A stretch of DNA of 64,000 bases from Lactococcus sp. dk101 (GCF_009601055.1 NZ_WITI01000007.1:35612-99611), one strand, 5' to 3'; numbered from the stretch's first letter, positions 52,395 to 63,623 are shown. A program made the numbers and translations. The notes: generated by a model from the sequence alone, not told the origin.

Positions 52395-53020
52395 CTTTGT
52401 GTCCTCAAATAATCTACAATCTTAATTGATGTGCCATTTTCAATTATAAAATCTATCAAATCCGTCTTTTTAAAAATTGGTCGAATAATATCTTCTGTCA
52501 GTCCTGACAAAATCGCTATCATATCCGTTTGACCTAATTCTTTAACTTTTTTAAGCATTAAGACATCTTTCATTTTCCGCTCCGCTGACGCTTTCGGATA
52601 TCCAGTATTCATTGGGCTTTCAAAAAGTTTTTCTAATGTAAATCTCAAATTAAGTTCACCAGCCCAGCCAAAATTCAACCCAAGGGGGAGACTCACGCAG
52701 TTTCCTTGATTAATACGCCCAAATAAATAAGCATCAGAAGGTGTTGGTGTATAAGCACAAATTACATTTGGTAGTACATTTGCGGCAATCGCCATTCCAT
52801 TTCCTGAACTACAGCCTGTCACAACAAAATCAATTGCTACTGAATTCAAAAGTAAACCCACACAAATTGCAATTTGAATATATGAATAATTATCTTCTTC
52901 AGAACTGACTCCAAAATTGAAAACCATATCATCAGTTTCCGATGTAGCTCTTTTGGTTTCCTCAAATAAAAGTTGATTACGAGCAACTTGTGTACTTGCT
53001 TGAATGACCGCAATATTCAT
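52391..53020 (-). CDS. RpiB/LacA/LacB-family sugar-phosphate isomerase-like protein
   Basis: The 209-residue protein contains VVTGCSSGNGMAIAANVLPN and YTPTPSDAYLFGRINQGN, the C/S-G-x-G catalytic cysteine and sugar-binding segments of the RpiB/LacAB family. It is longer than RpiB (about 150), like a separate Firmicute subgroup of unknown substrate. ATG 53020 has GGGGAAAGGAATG upstream; the earlier frame start is rejected. A TGTCAG palindrome lies in its last third. Confidence 0.8.
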   Translation of the reverse strand: MNIAVIQASTQVARNQLLFEETKRATSETDDMVFNFGVSSEEDNYSYIQIAICVGLLLNSVAIDFVVTGCSSGNGMAIAANVLPNVICAYTPTPSDAYLFGRINQGNCVSLPLGLNFGWAGELNLRFTLEKLFESPMNTGYPKASAERKMKDVLMLKKVKELGQTDMIAILSGLTEDIIRPIFKKTDLIDFIIENGTSIKIVDYLRTQR

Positions 53021-53024
53021 TTTA

Positions 53025-53564
53025 TCATTCCTTTCCCCACCATTCTTCAGCAAGAATGCCGTAATTCAAGCGATTAAGCCATTGGCCATCTTGAAATAGC
53101 CCTTCTCGAATTATTCCTTCTTGGACAAAACCAACTTTCTCATAGGTATGAATGGCAGCAGCGTTGTTACTATTGACCGATAAGCTGACGCGGTGCAAGT
53201 TCAAATCCATAAATGCAAAATCCAACATCAGACCGATAGCTTCAGTACCATAGCCTTTTCCACGACTTTCAGCAGCAAATAAGGCAATGCCAAGCTCTGC
53301 TGCATGATTGGAAATTTGAATATCCTCAAGGAAAACATAACCTAGAAATTGCTCCGTTTCAAGCAGACGAATTGCAAAAATAAAAGATTGATTGTTTTCA
53401 GATGTGAGTGATTTCCGCCAATCTTCCGCCGTATAAACATTGATGGCATCAAATGCCAAATTCCGAATCACTTCTGTTTCCCATTGTGCATTTTCTAAAA
53501 AGGTAAAATCCGCTTCACGAAAATTTGCCAGTTTCACTTGCTTTCCTTGAAATAATGTCTTCAT
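53025..53564 (-). CDS. GNAT acetyltransferase, RimJ/RimL-like
   Basis: The 179-residue protein has AELGIALFAAESRGKGYGTE (acetyl-CoA site R-G-K-G-Y-G) and LHRVSLSVNSNNAAAIHTYE then KVGFVQEG, as in Rim-type amino-group acetyltransferases. AGGAAAATAAG precedes the ATG. Target unknown. Confidence 0.88.
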   Translation of the reverse strand: MKTLFQGKQVKLANFREADFTFLENAQWETEVIRNLAFDAINVYTAEDWRKSLTSENNQSFIFAIRLLETEQFLGYVFLEDIQISNHAAELGIALFAAESRGKGYGTEAIGLMLDFAFMDLNLHRVSLSVNSNNAAAIHTYEKVGFVQEGIIREGLFQDGQWLNRLNYGILAEEWWGKE

Positions 53565-53580
53565 CTTATTTTCCTATTTT

Positions 53581-54177
53581 CTAGACATAAAGTCCGTTTT
53601 TTATGATATAATCCAATACTTTTGGAGCCAATAAAAAATGAGGAATGAGGCCTTGCTTGAGTTGTTCACGAATGAGACTGCCCGAAATCGCCATGGCTGG
53701 AATGTCCACCCACAAAATAGGATATGACGTGCCTACACGATAGCCTGGTCGGCGCACGCCCACAAACTGGACCAGTTCAAGCAGTTGATCAATATGTTCC
53801 CAATGTGACAAAGTGCTAATCACATCTCCACCGACGATAAAATAAAAATCGCATTCGGGATTTTCTTTACGCAATTCGCACACCGTCTCATAAATGCCTG
53901 CAGCTGGCGTTTTCAGACGGCAAGCATCAACTTCTAAACCCTTCGTGCCATCAATCGCTGCCGTCAGCATACTCGCCACATGACCATTGACATTATGCTC
54001 AGGCAAGAAAACAACCTTCTCCAAATCCAGTTGCTGTCTCACTTGGTCAGCAATCGTCAAATGAGCAATATGCACAGGGTTAAAATTCCCCCAAAAAAGC
54101 CCAATTAGGCGCCGTTTTTCAGTTTTTTCTTCTTCTAGTTGTACCTTCGTAAAAGGTGTCAAGAGTTCTAATGCCAT
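53581..54177 (-). CDS. nadD: Nicotinate-nucleotide adenylyltransferase
   Basis: The 198-residue enzyme makes deamido-NAD. GLFWGNFNPVHIAHLTIADQ holds the HxGH-type nucleotidyltransferase motif, FIVGGDVISTL and ISGSLIREQL (variant of I-S-S-T-x-x-R) complete the site. I start at ATG 54177 (AAGGCAAATAAA upstream). Next to yhbY and before yqeK (with inserted genes), the usual order in Streptococcaceae. Confidence 0.92.
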   Translation of the reverse strand: MALELLTPFTKVQLEEEKTEKRRLIGLFWGNFNPVHIAHLTIADQVRQQLDLEKVVFLPEHNVNGHVASMLTAAIDGTKGLEVDACRLKTPAAGIYETVCELRKENPECDFYFIVGGDVISTLSHWEHIDQLLELVQFVGVRRPGYRVGTSYPILWVDIPAMAISGSLIREQLKQGLIPHFLLAPKVLDYIIKNGLYV

Positions 54178-54305
54178 TTTATTTGCCTTACCTATCAATC
54201 TCGTTATTGTCAGTCATGACAGACTTTTAAGATAATTATAACATAATCTGACGGAAGAAAAAAAGCAGTTAAAGGCAACCACTTTTCTCTTTTTATCCGA
54301 TTTTC

Positions 54306-54620
54306 TTATTTTAACAAGTTTTTAACCTCAACAGAAATCTTGCGATTTTCTTTCTTGTCAGATACTTTGAAAACGACGATATTGCGTCCGATGATTTGCA
54401 CAACGTCAAGTCCCATTTCTTCAATGGCATCTGCCACATCATCACGTTCAGCGTCAGAATTTTGCAAGATATTAACCTTGATCAATTCACGCGCATCGCA
54501 AGCTGAACGAATGCTTGTCAAGATTTCATTTGTCAAGCCACCTTTACCGATTTGCACGATAGGGCGAATGTTGACTGCCAAGCTGCGCAAATAACGTTTT
54601 TGTTTTCCATTTAATTCCAT
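54306..54620 (-). CDS. yhbY: RNA-binding protein YhbY (CRM domain)
   Basis: The 104-residue protein LNGKQKRYLRSLAVNIRPIV then QIGKGGLTNEIL is the CRM/YhbY fold with its GxxG-like loop. It associates with pre-50S ribosomes. AAAGAGAATGATTAA precedes the ATG. Confidence 0.93.
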   Translation of the reverse strand: MELNGKQKRYLRSLAVNIRPIVQIGKGGLTNEILTSIRSACDARELIKVNILQNSDAERDDVADAIEEMGLDVVQIIGRNIVVFKVSDKKENRKISVEVKNLLK

Positions 54621-54673
54621 TTAATCATTCTCTTTTCTAATTCTATACTATACTACTCTAACGAATAAAATCG

Positions 54674-55981
54674 TTAGTCATCAAGTGGCAATTTCCAAGC
54701 CAACTCTTTCGCAATCCGCCCAGTAACATGATAGCCGTCATCGGCTTCAACAACTTCTTCTATCAAGGCAATTTTCTTTAATTCTTGAAGTCGATAAGCA
54801 TTGGTGTAAGACAGGCTGAGTTTGAAAGGTTCAAAAAACTCATGCAGTTTTTCTAAAATCGCCGTTTTCAACCATTGGACGCCTTCTTCTGACTTAATGG
54901 ACAGTTGAATGGCTGGCGAGAGGGTCGGCAGAAACTCGCCTTCCACCAAGTCCATCTTGTTGTAAACATTCAAGACGGGGATATGCTCAAGTTTCAGGTC
55001 TTTCATAATGTCAAGCACTGTTTGTTCATGAATTTCATGATGTGGATTGCTGGCATCGATGACATGAATGAGCAAATCAACAGTCGCACTTTCTTCCAAG
55101 GTTGATTTGAATGCTTTGATAAGCTCTGTTGGCAAATTTTGAATAAAACCAACAGTATCTGTCAAGCTGACCGTAAATTGATCTGTGATATTGCGGCTTT
55201 CATTATTGGCTGTGCTGGTGCCATTGATAAGGGTCGTGTTGGCCGAGATATTGACCATTTTGGTCGTTGCATCAAGTGTAGCAAACAGCTCATTTTTCTC
55301 ATATTGATCTTTGTCAGCACTGACAAGTGCGTTCATGATACTTGATTTTCCTGCATTGGTGTAACCAATCAAGCCAATCTTAAAGACACTCGATTTTGTC
55401 CGCTTGTTTCGCATGGTCTCACGCGTTTGTTCAACCTTAGCCAAGGCTTTGTCAATGTCCTCAATGCGTTTGCGGATATGACGGCGGTCAGTTTCCAACT
55501 TACTTTCACCCGGCCCTTTAGAACCAATTCCACCGGCCTGACGCGACAAGGCAATCCCTTGTCCGACCAAACGTGGCAATAAATAAGAAAGCTGTGCTTG
55601 TTCGACTTGCAACATTCCTTCATGACTTCTTGCACGCATGGCAAAAATATCCAAGATCAGTTGCATCCGGTCAATGACTTTAACGCCCAAAGCATTTTCC
55701 AAGTTGACATTTTGTCTTGGAGTCAAGCGGTCGTTGAAAATGACGGTATCAACTTCGCCGACCTCAATCGCCCAACTCATCTGTTCAATCTTTCCTGAAC
55801 CAATCATGAAGCGACTGTCTGGTTTATCCCTTTTTTGAGTGAAGCTGTCAATGACCAGACCACCTGCCGTTTTTGTCAGCTCTGACAGCTCTAGCATTGA
55901 ACTTTCAAATGAGTCCTGATTGCTGAAAGTCTCAATTCCAGCCAGTAAAACACGCTCCTGTTTTTCTTCGTTTTCTATCAA
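54674..55981 (-). CDS. hflX: GTPase HflX
   Basis: The 435-residue protein has the HflX N-terminal domain with GSGKIEQM and VDTVIFNDRLTPRQNVNLEN, a coiled linker with ETDRRHIRKRI, and the G domain: P-loop GYTNAGKSS, DTVGFIQNLP, NKMD. HflX splits stalled or hibernating ribosomes. The start is TTG 55981; the SD is weak. Two TGTCAG palindromes lie inside the gene. It separates yhbY from yqeH, which are neighbours in most relatives. Confidence 0.93.
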   Translation of the reverse strand: MIENEEKQERVLLAGIETFSNQDSFESSMLELSELTKTAGGLVIDSFTQKRDKPDSRFMIGSGKIEQMSWAIEVGEVDTVIFNDRLTPRQNVNLENALGVKVIDRMQLILDIFAMRARSHEGMLQVEQAQLSYLLPRLVGQGIALSRQAGGIGSKGPGESKLETDRRHIRKRIEDIDKALAKVEQTRETMRNKRTKSSVFKIGLIGYTNAGKSSIMNALVSADKDQYEKNELFATLDATTKMVNISANTTLINGTSTANNESRNITDQFTVSLTDTVGFIQNLPTELIKAFKSTLEESATVDLLIHVIDASNPHHEIHEQTVLDIMKDLKLEHIPVLNVYNKMDLVEGEFLPTLSPAIQLSIKSEEGVQWLKTAILEKLHEFFEPFKLSLSYTNAYRLQELKKIALIEEVVEADDGYHVTGRIAKELAWKLPLDD

Positions 55982-56054
55982 ATTTTTCTCGTTTCTTCAA
56001 GAATATTACTCTTATTATATCATATTTCACAAGGATTTTCGGCTGATTTCAACG

Positions 56055-56082
56055 ATAAAAGCTGGAGCAGTCCAGCTTTTAT
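56055..56082. terminator. Terminator between hflX promoter region and NUDIX gene
   Basis: ATAAAAGCTGGA and TCCAGCTTTTAT pair around GCAG; T-runs on both strands. Confidence 0.75.
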
Positions 56083-56151
56083 TTTTCTCTCTAACAGCAA
56101 AAGCATTCAAATTCACGTTCGAAAATGGCGCATGAGTTAGCATTCACTCGC

Positions 56152-56712
56152 TCAAAGCTCTTTTATTCGTCCAATAATTTTTTCATAAATCACTTTCATT
56201 TCTGGCTCTGTCGATTTTTCGACAAATTCGTCAATCGGAATCCAAGCAAGACCGCTTGTTTCTGCCTCGTTCAAGGTCAATAAATCCTGTTCGCGTGCTT
56301 CAAAAACGAAAGTGATGTTCAGATGCAGATGTGCCGAAACATAGCCACGTGTCCGATGAATATGCGGTGCAACTGTGATGTCTTCCAGCGAAATCGGCGT
56401 CTCTTGCAAGGCTGTCAGCTCTGACAGACCACTTTCTTCTTGTGCTTCTCTGCGAGCGACTGCCAATACATCACTGTCACCATCGCAATGACCACCCAGC
56501 CAGCCCCAACTTTGATAAATCTTGTGGAAAATGCCCAAAATTTTGTCATGATTTTCGTTTAACACAATGCTAGAAGCTGTAAAATGCGCTAAACTTTCAC
56601 GCGTCAAATTTATATCATCTTGCGCACATTTTTTCATGATTACCAGATCAGAATATTCCTGCTGACCTTTCGGTTCGTATTGTTCCAACACAATCTGTAA
56701 TTTATTTCTCAT
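56152..56712 (-). CDS. NUDIX hydrolase
   Basis: The 186-residue product has the Nudix box [20 protein letters not shown] then ESGL (G-x5-E-x7-REUxEExGU with Asp in the first Glu position). It should hydrolyse a nucleoside diphosphate derivative. I start at ATG 56712, which overlaps the end of msrB by 11 bases; an earlier in-frame ATG would overlap by 44. One TGTCAG palindrome lies within. Confidence 0.85.
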   Translation of the reverse strand: MRNKLQIVLEQYEPKGQQEYSDLVIMKKCAQDDINLTRESLAHFTASSIVLNENHDKILGIFHKIYQSWGWLGGHCDGDSDVLAVARREAQEESGLSELTALQETPISLEDITVAPHIHRTRGYVSAHLHLNITFVFEAREQDLLTLNEAETSGLAWIPIDEFVEKSTEPEMKVIYEKIIGRIKEL

Positions 56713-57145
56713 TTTCATCATCAAAATATGCGACGAATTCGCCATATCCTTCTTCTTTTAATTTTTCAAAAGGAACAAAACGTAAGGCAGCCGAATTGAT
56801 ACAATAACGCAAACCACCGCGATCAAGAGGGCCGTCAGTAAAGACGTGCCCCAAATGACTATCCGCAGTCTTGGAACGCACTTCTGTCCGTTCCATCCCG
56901 TGCGTTTGGTCACGTTTTTCCTTAATCACTTGACGCTCGATTGGAGAGGTAAAGGCAGGCCAGCCACAGCCAGACTGATATTTTTCGATACTTGTAAATA
57001 AGGGTTCACCTGAAACAATATCGACATAGAGTCCTTTTTCAAAAAAATCATCAAATTTATTCTGAAAAGGTGCCTCAGTTGCTGCTTCTTGAGTAACCTT
57101 GTAAGACAAATCGTCCAATGCTGCTTTTTCTTTTTCAAATGCCAT
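56702..57145 (-). CDS. msrB: Peptide-methionine (R)-S-oxide reductase
   Basis: The 147-residue protein is a full Msr[35 protein letters not shown] and the catalytic Cys in [14 protein letters not shown]. It repairs oxidised methionine. The two CxxC zinc pairs of some MsrB proteins are absent. AAAGGAGCAACACA precedes the ATG. It forms an operon with the NUDIX gene. Confidence 0.95.
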   Translation of the reverse strand: MAFEKEKAALDDLSYKVTQEAATEAPFQNKFDDFFEKGLYVDIVSGEPLFTSIEKYQSGCGWPAFTSPIERQVIKEKRDQTHGMERTEVRSKTADSHLGHVFTDGPLDRGGLRYCINSAALRFVPFEKLKEEGYGEFVAYFDDENEK

Positions 57146-57207
57146 TGTGTTGCTCCTTTCGAAAGTGTGCTTTACAGTTTACGCTGCAAAATTAAGGGAT
57201 AAGTTAA

Positions 57208-58341
57208 TCAAATCAATGCCTTACGTATGACAACATCGACGCCTTTTGGAACCCATGCGGCAACAACCGCAGCTTCAGGCACACGAACCCAGCCAAGACC
57301 AGAGAAAACAACATCTGTTTTGCCTTCCAACTTGAATTCTTTACGTACCATTGTCGCTCCAACTAAGGCAGGAGCCAATAATTCACCAGCGTGTTTTTCA
57401 TAAAGTTCCGTCGCACCTTCAAGTTTTGTACGGTGGACATTGATTTCATTGTCAAAATAACCTGTAAATCCTTGTTTGTCACCTCTGATAAAATCGAACC
57501 GTGCCAAACCGCCAAAGAATAAGGTTTGTCCGCTATTCAACTGGTAAGTTTTAGGCTTGATTTCCTTGCGAGGAGAGACATATTTCAAATCTTCAGGTTT
57601 CAAATAATGCGCCATTTGCCCGCGATGAATAATCCCCGGCGTGTCAATAATGGCGGTCTGTTCATCAAGCGGAATTTCAATCATGTCAAGCGTTGTCCCA
57701 GGAAAACGACTCGTCGTAATCACATCTTGACTGCCTGGATTTTCCTCGCTGGCAGTTGCTTGCTTAATAATTGCGTTAATCAAGGTTGATTTTCCGACAT
57801 TGGTTACACCAACCACATAAACATTGCGTCCCTTGCGGTATTTTTCAATGTTTTCCATCAATTCAGTCACGTCAAAACGATTTTTAGCTGATGTCACGAG
57901 AATGTCTTTTGGTTTCAGTCCTGACTTTGAGGCCTGCTCTTTAAGCCAGTTTGTTAATTTATTGACCTTTAGAGACTTAGGCAAAATATCGCGTTTGTTG
58001 GCAACCATAAGTAAATCATTGTTGCCTGTCAGCTTGTGCAAATTCGGAATCAGTGAGCCGTTGAAATCAAAAATATCAACAACATTAACAATCAATGCAT
58101 TCTGTTTACCGATTTTTTTCAACAATTTCAAGAAATCTTCATCTGTCAAAGAAGTTGGCACGATCTCATTATAATGACGCAAACGGAAACAACGTTGGCA
58201 ATACATTTCCTCATCATTTTCCATTTTTTTCTTCAAAGCACCTGACGGTAAATATCCTAGGGCTTCTTTATCTTCAGTTTGAATAATCGTACCGCAACCA
58301 ATACAGCGCAACTCTTCCATCATAGTTTCATTATCATTCAT
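57208..58341 (-). CDS. yqeH: Ribosome biogenesis GTPase YqeH
   Basis: The 377-residue protein has an N-terminal zinc finger (CIGCGT...CQRC) and a circularly permuted GTPase with motif order G4 NKRD, G5 TSAKN, G1 GVTNVGKST and G3 DTPG. It takes part in 30S assembly. I start at ATG 58341. There is no SD at normal distance; TGTTATAAT ends seven bases upstream, so the mRNA is probably leaderless. Confidence 0.93.
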   Translation of the reverse strand: MNDNETMMEELRCIGCGTIIQTEDKEALGYLPSGALKKKMENDEEMYCQRCFRLRHYNEIVPTSLTDEDFLKLLKKIGKQNALIVNVVDIFDFNGSLIPNLHKLTGNNDLLMVANKRDILPKSLKVNKLTNWLKEQASKSGLKPKDILVTSAKNRFDVTELMENIEKYRKGRNVYVVGVTNVGKSTLINAIIKQATASEENPGSQDVITTSRFPGTTLDMIEIPLDEQTAIIDTPGIIHRGQMAHYLKPEDLKYVSPRKEIKPKTYQLNSGQTLFFGGLARFDFIRGDKQGFTGYFDNEINVHRTKLEGATELYEKHAGELLAPALVGATMVRKEFKLEGKTDVVFSGLGWVRVPEAAVVAAWVPKGVDVVIRKALI

Positions 58342-58348
58342 AAGCCTT

Positions 58349-58357
58349 ATTATAACA
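58349..58357 (-). promoter_or_regulatory. Extended -10 for leaderless yqeH
   Basis: TGTTATAAT on the minus strand ends seven bases before ATG 58341. Confidence 0.5.
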
Positions 58358-58387
58358 CATTTAGTCCGCATTTTTCGCCCTCATTCA

Positions 58388-58418
58388 TGCAAAAAAACCT
58401 GTCAGAGCTGACAGATTT
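58388..58418 (-). terminator. guaB terminator, built on the TGTCAG palindrome
   Basis: ATCTGTCAGCTCTGACAGGT followed by TTTTTT on the minus strand; palindrome copy at 58400-58413. Confidence 0.8.
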
Positions 58419-58446
58419 TAGATTATCATTTTTAATCAGTCATTTT

Positions 58447-59976
<1,530 letters not shown>

Positions 59977-59978
59977 CT

Positions 59979-60007
59979 ATTTTATCACTATTTTCACTGA
60001 TTTTCAA
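59979..60007 (-). promoter_or_regulatory. guaB promoter
   Basis: Minus strand TTGAAA, 17 bases, TAAAAT. The leader holds a short hairpin AGGCGATTGCCT (59951-59962). Confidence 0.65.
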
Positions 60008-60045
60008 CAATGTCTTCTTAAAGCTATTATTTTTAATTGTAAGCA

Positions 60046-60074
60046 TTGAATTTTTGTAAGTTATTTATTACAAT
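60046..60074 (+). promoter_or_regulatory. Promoter of the first muramidase gene, leaderless arrangement
   Basis: TTGAAT, 17 bases, TACAAT, then six bases and the ATG at 60081. No SD fits in the gap. Confidence 0.65.
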
Positions 60075-60080
60075 AGAGCT

Positions 60081-61550
60081 ATGAAAAATAAAATAACTAA
60101 ACTCTTGCTTGTTTCCAGTTTATCTTGTGCCATTTTTTCAGCACAAGGTGTACTTGCAGCAACAACAACCAATCACAGCATGGGTGATTCTTTCGCCACC
60201 CAACTCGCAAGTCAAACGGCACTCGTGCCAAAATTTGCCAGATTAGGTGACACAGCTACCAGCCTCTATAACCTGTCTTCAGCAGATAGTACCCTTCCTC
60301 GAACAGACGTTGTCGATATTGCAAGCTATCAATCTTGGATGACTCAAGCTGACTTTAATTCACTTAAGGCACAAGGCGTGCAAACCGTTGTCGTCAAATT
60401 GACCGAAGGAACCTATTACACCAATCCCTACGCTGCTAGCCAAATCCAAATGGCACAGGCGGCAGGGCTTAATGTAGCGGTCTATCATTATGCCATTTTC
60501 GGAAATACGAGCGACCAAGCAACCGCAAATGCTGCTGCTGTCAGTGAAGCAGATTATTTTGCTGCAGCAGCAAAAAGTTTAAACCTCCCATCAACAACAA
60601 TCATGATTGAAGATGCTGAAAACTCATCAACAAGCGGAAGTGTCTGGACACAAGCCACACAAAGCTTCCAAACGGAACTTGCAGCACAAGCCTACAGTAA
60701 TTCAAAAATATACACCAGTAAAACGTGGGTAACCAATTCCTACATTAATTCAACCACGCTAGGCGCATCAAATATCTGGATTGCACAATATCTCTATGGA
60801 AACCCTACCGTCAATCCGACAAGTTGGGGAAATGCATTGACCAATAACAGCGTTTATGGCGCATGGCAATACAGCAGTCAGATGTATTTTAATGGTAGCA
60901 ATACAACTTCCAACTTGACTAACAACCGCCTTGATGTCTCGATTGACTACTCCAATTTCTTTGGTGTCACAAACAGCTCAACAAGCCTGAACAATACAAA
61001 TGGAACTACCTCAGGTGCGACAACAAACAGTTCAAGTTCAAATAACTCAAGTTCAAATAGTTCATCGACTAACACGACAACGACCACTGGTAATTCTACT
61101 AGCACAACCAATAACAGTAGCTCAACTATCAGCTACCAAAACATTTACCGCCTCTACAACAGCATTACAAAAGAACACCTCTACACAGCTGATGCCAATG
61201 AAATGGCGACACTACCTAAACTTTGGAGTGCTTGGACATACGAAGGCATTGCTTGGCAATCGCCAACAACATCTTCAACGCCTGTTTACAGACTTTATTC
61301 ATCAAAATCAGGCGAACATCTTTATACATCCGATACCAATGAAGTTACGGTTTTAACTAGCATGAACGGTTGGAAAAAAGAAGGCATCGCCTTTTACTCC
61401 GCTGATTCAACGGGAATACCCGCTTTCCGCCTCTACAATGCCGCTGCGGGTGTCGGCGCTCATTTCATCACGACAAGCACCACCGAACGTGATAATCTAG
61501 TAACTTATCACAACTGGAACTATGAAGGCATCGCTTGGTACGTCAAATAA
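60081..61550 (+). CDS. Secreted GH25 muramidase (lysozyme) with three C-terminal RLYN repeats
   Basis: The 489-residue protein has a signal peptide (KITKLLLVSSLSCAIFSAQG, cleavage after VLA), a GH25 domain about 75-310 with DVVDIASYQSWMTQADFNSL, KLTEGTYYTNPYA and MIEDAENSS (the D-x-E pair), a Ser/Thr/Asn-rich linker (about 315-350), and three 40-residue repeats with RLYN/RLYS, EHLYT and EGIAWY, a cell-wall or glycan-binding repeat. It cuts peptidoglycan between MurNAc and GlcNAc. It is not next to phage genes, so it is a host autolysin or antagonistic enzyme. The start is leaderless-type. Confidence 0.88.
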   Translation: MKNKITKLLLVSSLSCAIFSAQGVLAATTTNHSMGDSFATQLASQTALVPKFARLGDTATSLYNLSSADSTLPRTDVVDIASYQSWMTQADFNSLKAQGVQTVVVKLTEGTYYTNPYAASQIQMAQAAGLNVAVYHYAIFGNTSDQATANAAAVSEADYFAAAAKSLNLPSTTIMIEDAENSSTSGSVWTQATQSFQTELAAQAYSNSKIYTSKTWVTNSYINSTTLGASNIWIAQYLYGNPTVNPTSWGNALTNNSVYGAWQYSSQMYFNGSNTTSNLTNNRLDVSIDYSNFFGVTNSSTSLNNTNGTTSGATTNSSSSNNSSSNSSSTNTTTTTGNSTSTTNNSSSTISYQNIYRLYNSITKEHLYTADANEMATLPKLWSAWTYEGIAWQSPTTSSTPVYRLYSSKSGEHLYTSDTNEVTVLTSMNGWKKEGIAFYSADSTGIPAFRLYNAAAGVGAHFITTSTTERDNLVTYHNWNYEGIAWYVK

Positions 61551-61560
61551 AAATAAGTAT

Positions 61561-61589
61561 AAGTCAATTATTACAAAATTGACTTTTTA
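61561..61589 (+). terminator. Terminator between the two muramidase genes
   Basis: AAGTCAATT pairs with AATTGACTT, then TTTTATTT. Confidence 0.8.
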
Positions 61590-61642
61590 TTTCGTTTTAG
61601 TTTCAATTCAGGGTATTGTTTTCTATCTCTAATCTTTTTTAG

Positions 61643-61654
61643 TACAATGAAACT
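61643..61654 (+). promoter_or_regulatory. -10 element of the second muramidase gene, leaderless arrangement
   Basis: TACAAT at 61643-61648, six bases, ATG at 61655; the same layout as at the first gene. No clear -35. Confidence 0.5.
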
Positions 61655-63586
61655 ATGACAAATTATAAACCAATGAAAAAATTCCTTCTTTTTACTGCGA
61701 TTGCCTTTACAACAGGCTTCGCAATTCAAGGCAAGGCAGATACAATACAAGAAAATTACAGCATGGGAAGTATGATTGAAGCTGAGAGCGACACAACAAC
61801 GACGACAAGTTCCAGTCAATCCTCAAGCCGTTTACGTGCTGCTGTTCCAGCCGCTGCGTACACTGGTTGGAGTACAGATAGTTCTGGAAATACGACCTAT
61901 TATCTCAATGGTGTTCTAAAACCAACGGGAACCATTGCTTCTCCAAATGATGATGGCTATACCTATGCCTATTCTGATGCAACTAAGAAAACAGTCATTG
62001 CGAAACGTTTAGATCACCCAGGAGACATCACTAAGAGTATCAATAATCTTGCCACAGATGCTGTTGATATTGCTTCCTATCAATATTGGATGACGCAAGC
62101 AGACTTCAACGCACTCAAAGCTCAAGGCGTTAAGACCATTGTCATTAAACTTACCCAATCAACAAACTATACTAACCCCTACGCAGCAAGCCAAATCAAA
62201 ATGGCACAAAATGCAGGGCTTAATATCGCTACCTACCACTTTGCCATTTTTGGTTCGACCAGCAATCAAACCACTGCCACAAACGCTGCAATCGCTGAAG
62301 CAAAGTATTATGCAGCACAGGCAAAAGCACTCGGTATCAGTAGCAATACTGTCATGATTGAAGATGCAGAGTATTCTGGTACAGCTTCTAGCGTCTGGAC
62401 AAATGCTTCAGTCGCATTCAGAAATCAACTCGTTGCTTCTGGCTATCCGCAAGTTAAATATTATACTTCTAAAAGTTGGGCAACCAGCGGTACAATGAAT
62501 ACTTCAACTTTGGGCATTAAAAACTTCTGGGTAGCACAGTACCTTTATGGAACTCCTAAAACAAACGCAACCGGTTGGAACAACACTTACAATAACAACT
62601 CGGCATACGGCGCTTTACAATACACAAGCCAAATGTATTACAACAATCAATCTTCTGTCAACCCTGTAGATACTTCTGTTGATTACTCTGACTTTTTCGG
62701 AAGTTCATTTACCAGCTTAACTGAGCCACGTTTCATGAAAATCAATGTAAGTAAAACTTACAGATATGACCTCAATACAATGGCAACAGTCGGTTCTGCG
62801 CTCACTCAAAACCAAGTGATAAAGTTTGTTGACAAGAAACAAGTCAATGGCGTTTGGTATCTCCGAACTCAAGCAGATGTTGACAGCGGAAATGCCTATG
62901 GTGTCCCACAATCAGCACTGACTGAAATCACAACAAACACTATCACTCCAAAATATATGTATTTCACATCAACAGGTTGGAAGAGTGACCCCGCAACGCA
63001 AAGTAAGGTTGGAAATAACATCGGACAACAGACTTTAGTTAAAGTCGTTGATACTTATTCCGTAAATGGTAAAACTTATTATCGTACTGAGGAAGATGCA
63101 AAAGCCAACAATAGACTTGGTATAAGCGGACAATTCTTAGCAGATGTTTCCGTCATTTCGCTTGATGGCCCACGGATGTTCTATGCAACAGACGCCACTG
63201 TCAAAACCAATTTCTTAACAAATTCTACTACTGCTGTAAAATCTGGTGATACTTTCTTTATAACTAAAAAAGTACTGATGAATGGCGTTTGGTATTTCCA
63301 AGCTAAGACTGATGAAGGAAGTTATACATTCATCAATAGTAGTAAATTATCTTCAACTGTAAAATACATTGATTTCCTCGGACCTAGAAAGATGAAGTTG
63401 ATTGAAGATACCGATCGTGTCAATCCACTAACTGGAGAGGTGCTTGATCGTCTTCCCAAAGACAAAATCATCGATTTCAGCACAAAAGTTTACATCAATG
63501 GCGAATGGTATTACCGCACAGCATTTAATACTGCAAACAACACCAATGCCGCTATTCCTGCTAAATACCTGACAGAAGTCAAATAA
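61655..63586 (+). CDS. Secreted GH25-fold protein, paralogue with substituted active-site Glu and a different C-terminus
   Basis: The 643-residue protein has a signal peptide (KKFLLFTAIAFTTGFAIQGK), a linker with a YYLNGVLKPTG segment, a GH25 domain about 130-350 very like the first protein (DAVDIASYQYWMTQADFNAL, MIEDAEYSG), and about 290 further residues in four repeats of the type PRxMx...VNGVWYxRT, probably SH3-like wall-binding units. In place of KLTEGT it has KLTQST, so an acidic residue conserved in GH25 active sites is Gln. Activity may be reduced or changed. It starts at ATG 61655 or at ATG 61673; the leaderless -10 supports the first. Confidence 0.82.
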   Translation: MTNYKPMKKFLLFTAIAFTTGFAIQGKADTIQENYSMGSMIEAESDTTTTTSSSQSSSRLRAAVPAAAYTGWSTDSSGNTTYYLNGVLKPTGTIASPNDDGYTYAYSDATKKTVIAKRLDHPGDITKSINNLATDAVDIASYQYWMTQADFNALKAQGVKTIVIKLTQSTNYTNPYAASQIKMAQNAGLNIATYHFAIFGSTSNQTTATNAAIAEAKYYAAQAKALGISSNTVMIEDAEYSGTASSVWTNASVAFRNQLVASGYPQVKYYTSKSWATSGTMNTSTLGIKNFWVAQYLYGTPKTNATGWNNTYNNNSAYGALQYTSQMYYNNQSSVNPVDTSVDYSDFFGSSFTSLTEPRFMKINVSKTYRYDLNTMATVGSALTQNQVIKFVDKKQVNGVWYLRTQADVDSGNAYGVPQSALTEITTNTITPKYMYFTSTGWKSDPATQSKVGNNIGQQTLVKVVDTYSVNGKTYYRTEEDAKANNRLGISGQFLADVSVISLDGPRMFYATDATVKTNFLTNSTTAVKSGDTFFITKKVLMNGVWYFQAKTDEGSYTFINSSKLSSTVKYIDFLGPRKMKLIEDTDRVNPLTGEVLDRLPKDKIIDFSTKVYINGEWYYRTAFNTANNTNAAIPAKYLTEVK

Positions 63587-63587
63587 C

Positions 63588-63623
63588 AAAAAAACATGAC
63601 CGATGAAAAGTCATGTTTTTTTG
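63588..63623 (+). terminator. Terminator of the second muramidase gene
   Basis: AAAAAAACATGAC and GTCATGTTTTTTT form a 13-bp stem. Confidence 0.85.

Noticed and set aside
60081..63586. GH25 genes as prophage endolysins
   Set aside because: They have signal peptides, are not next to phage genes or a holin, and stand behind a housekeeping gene.
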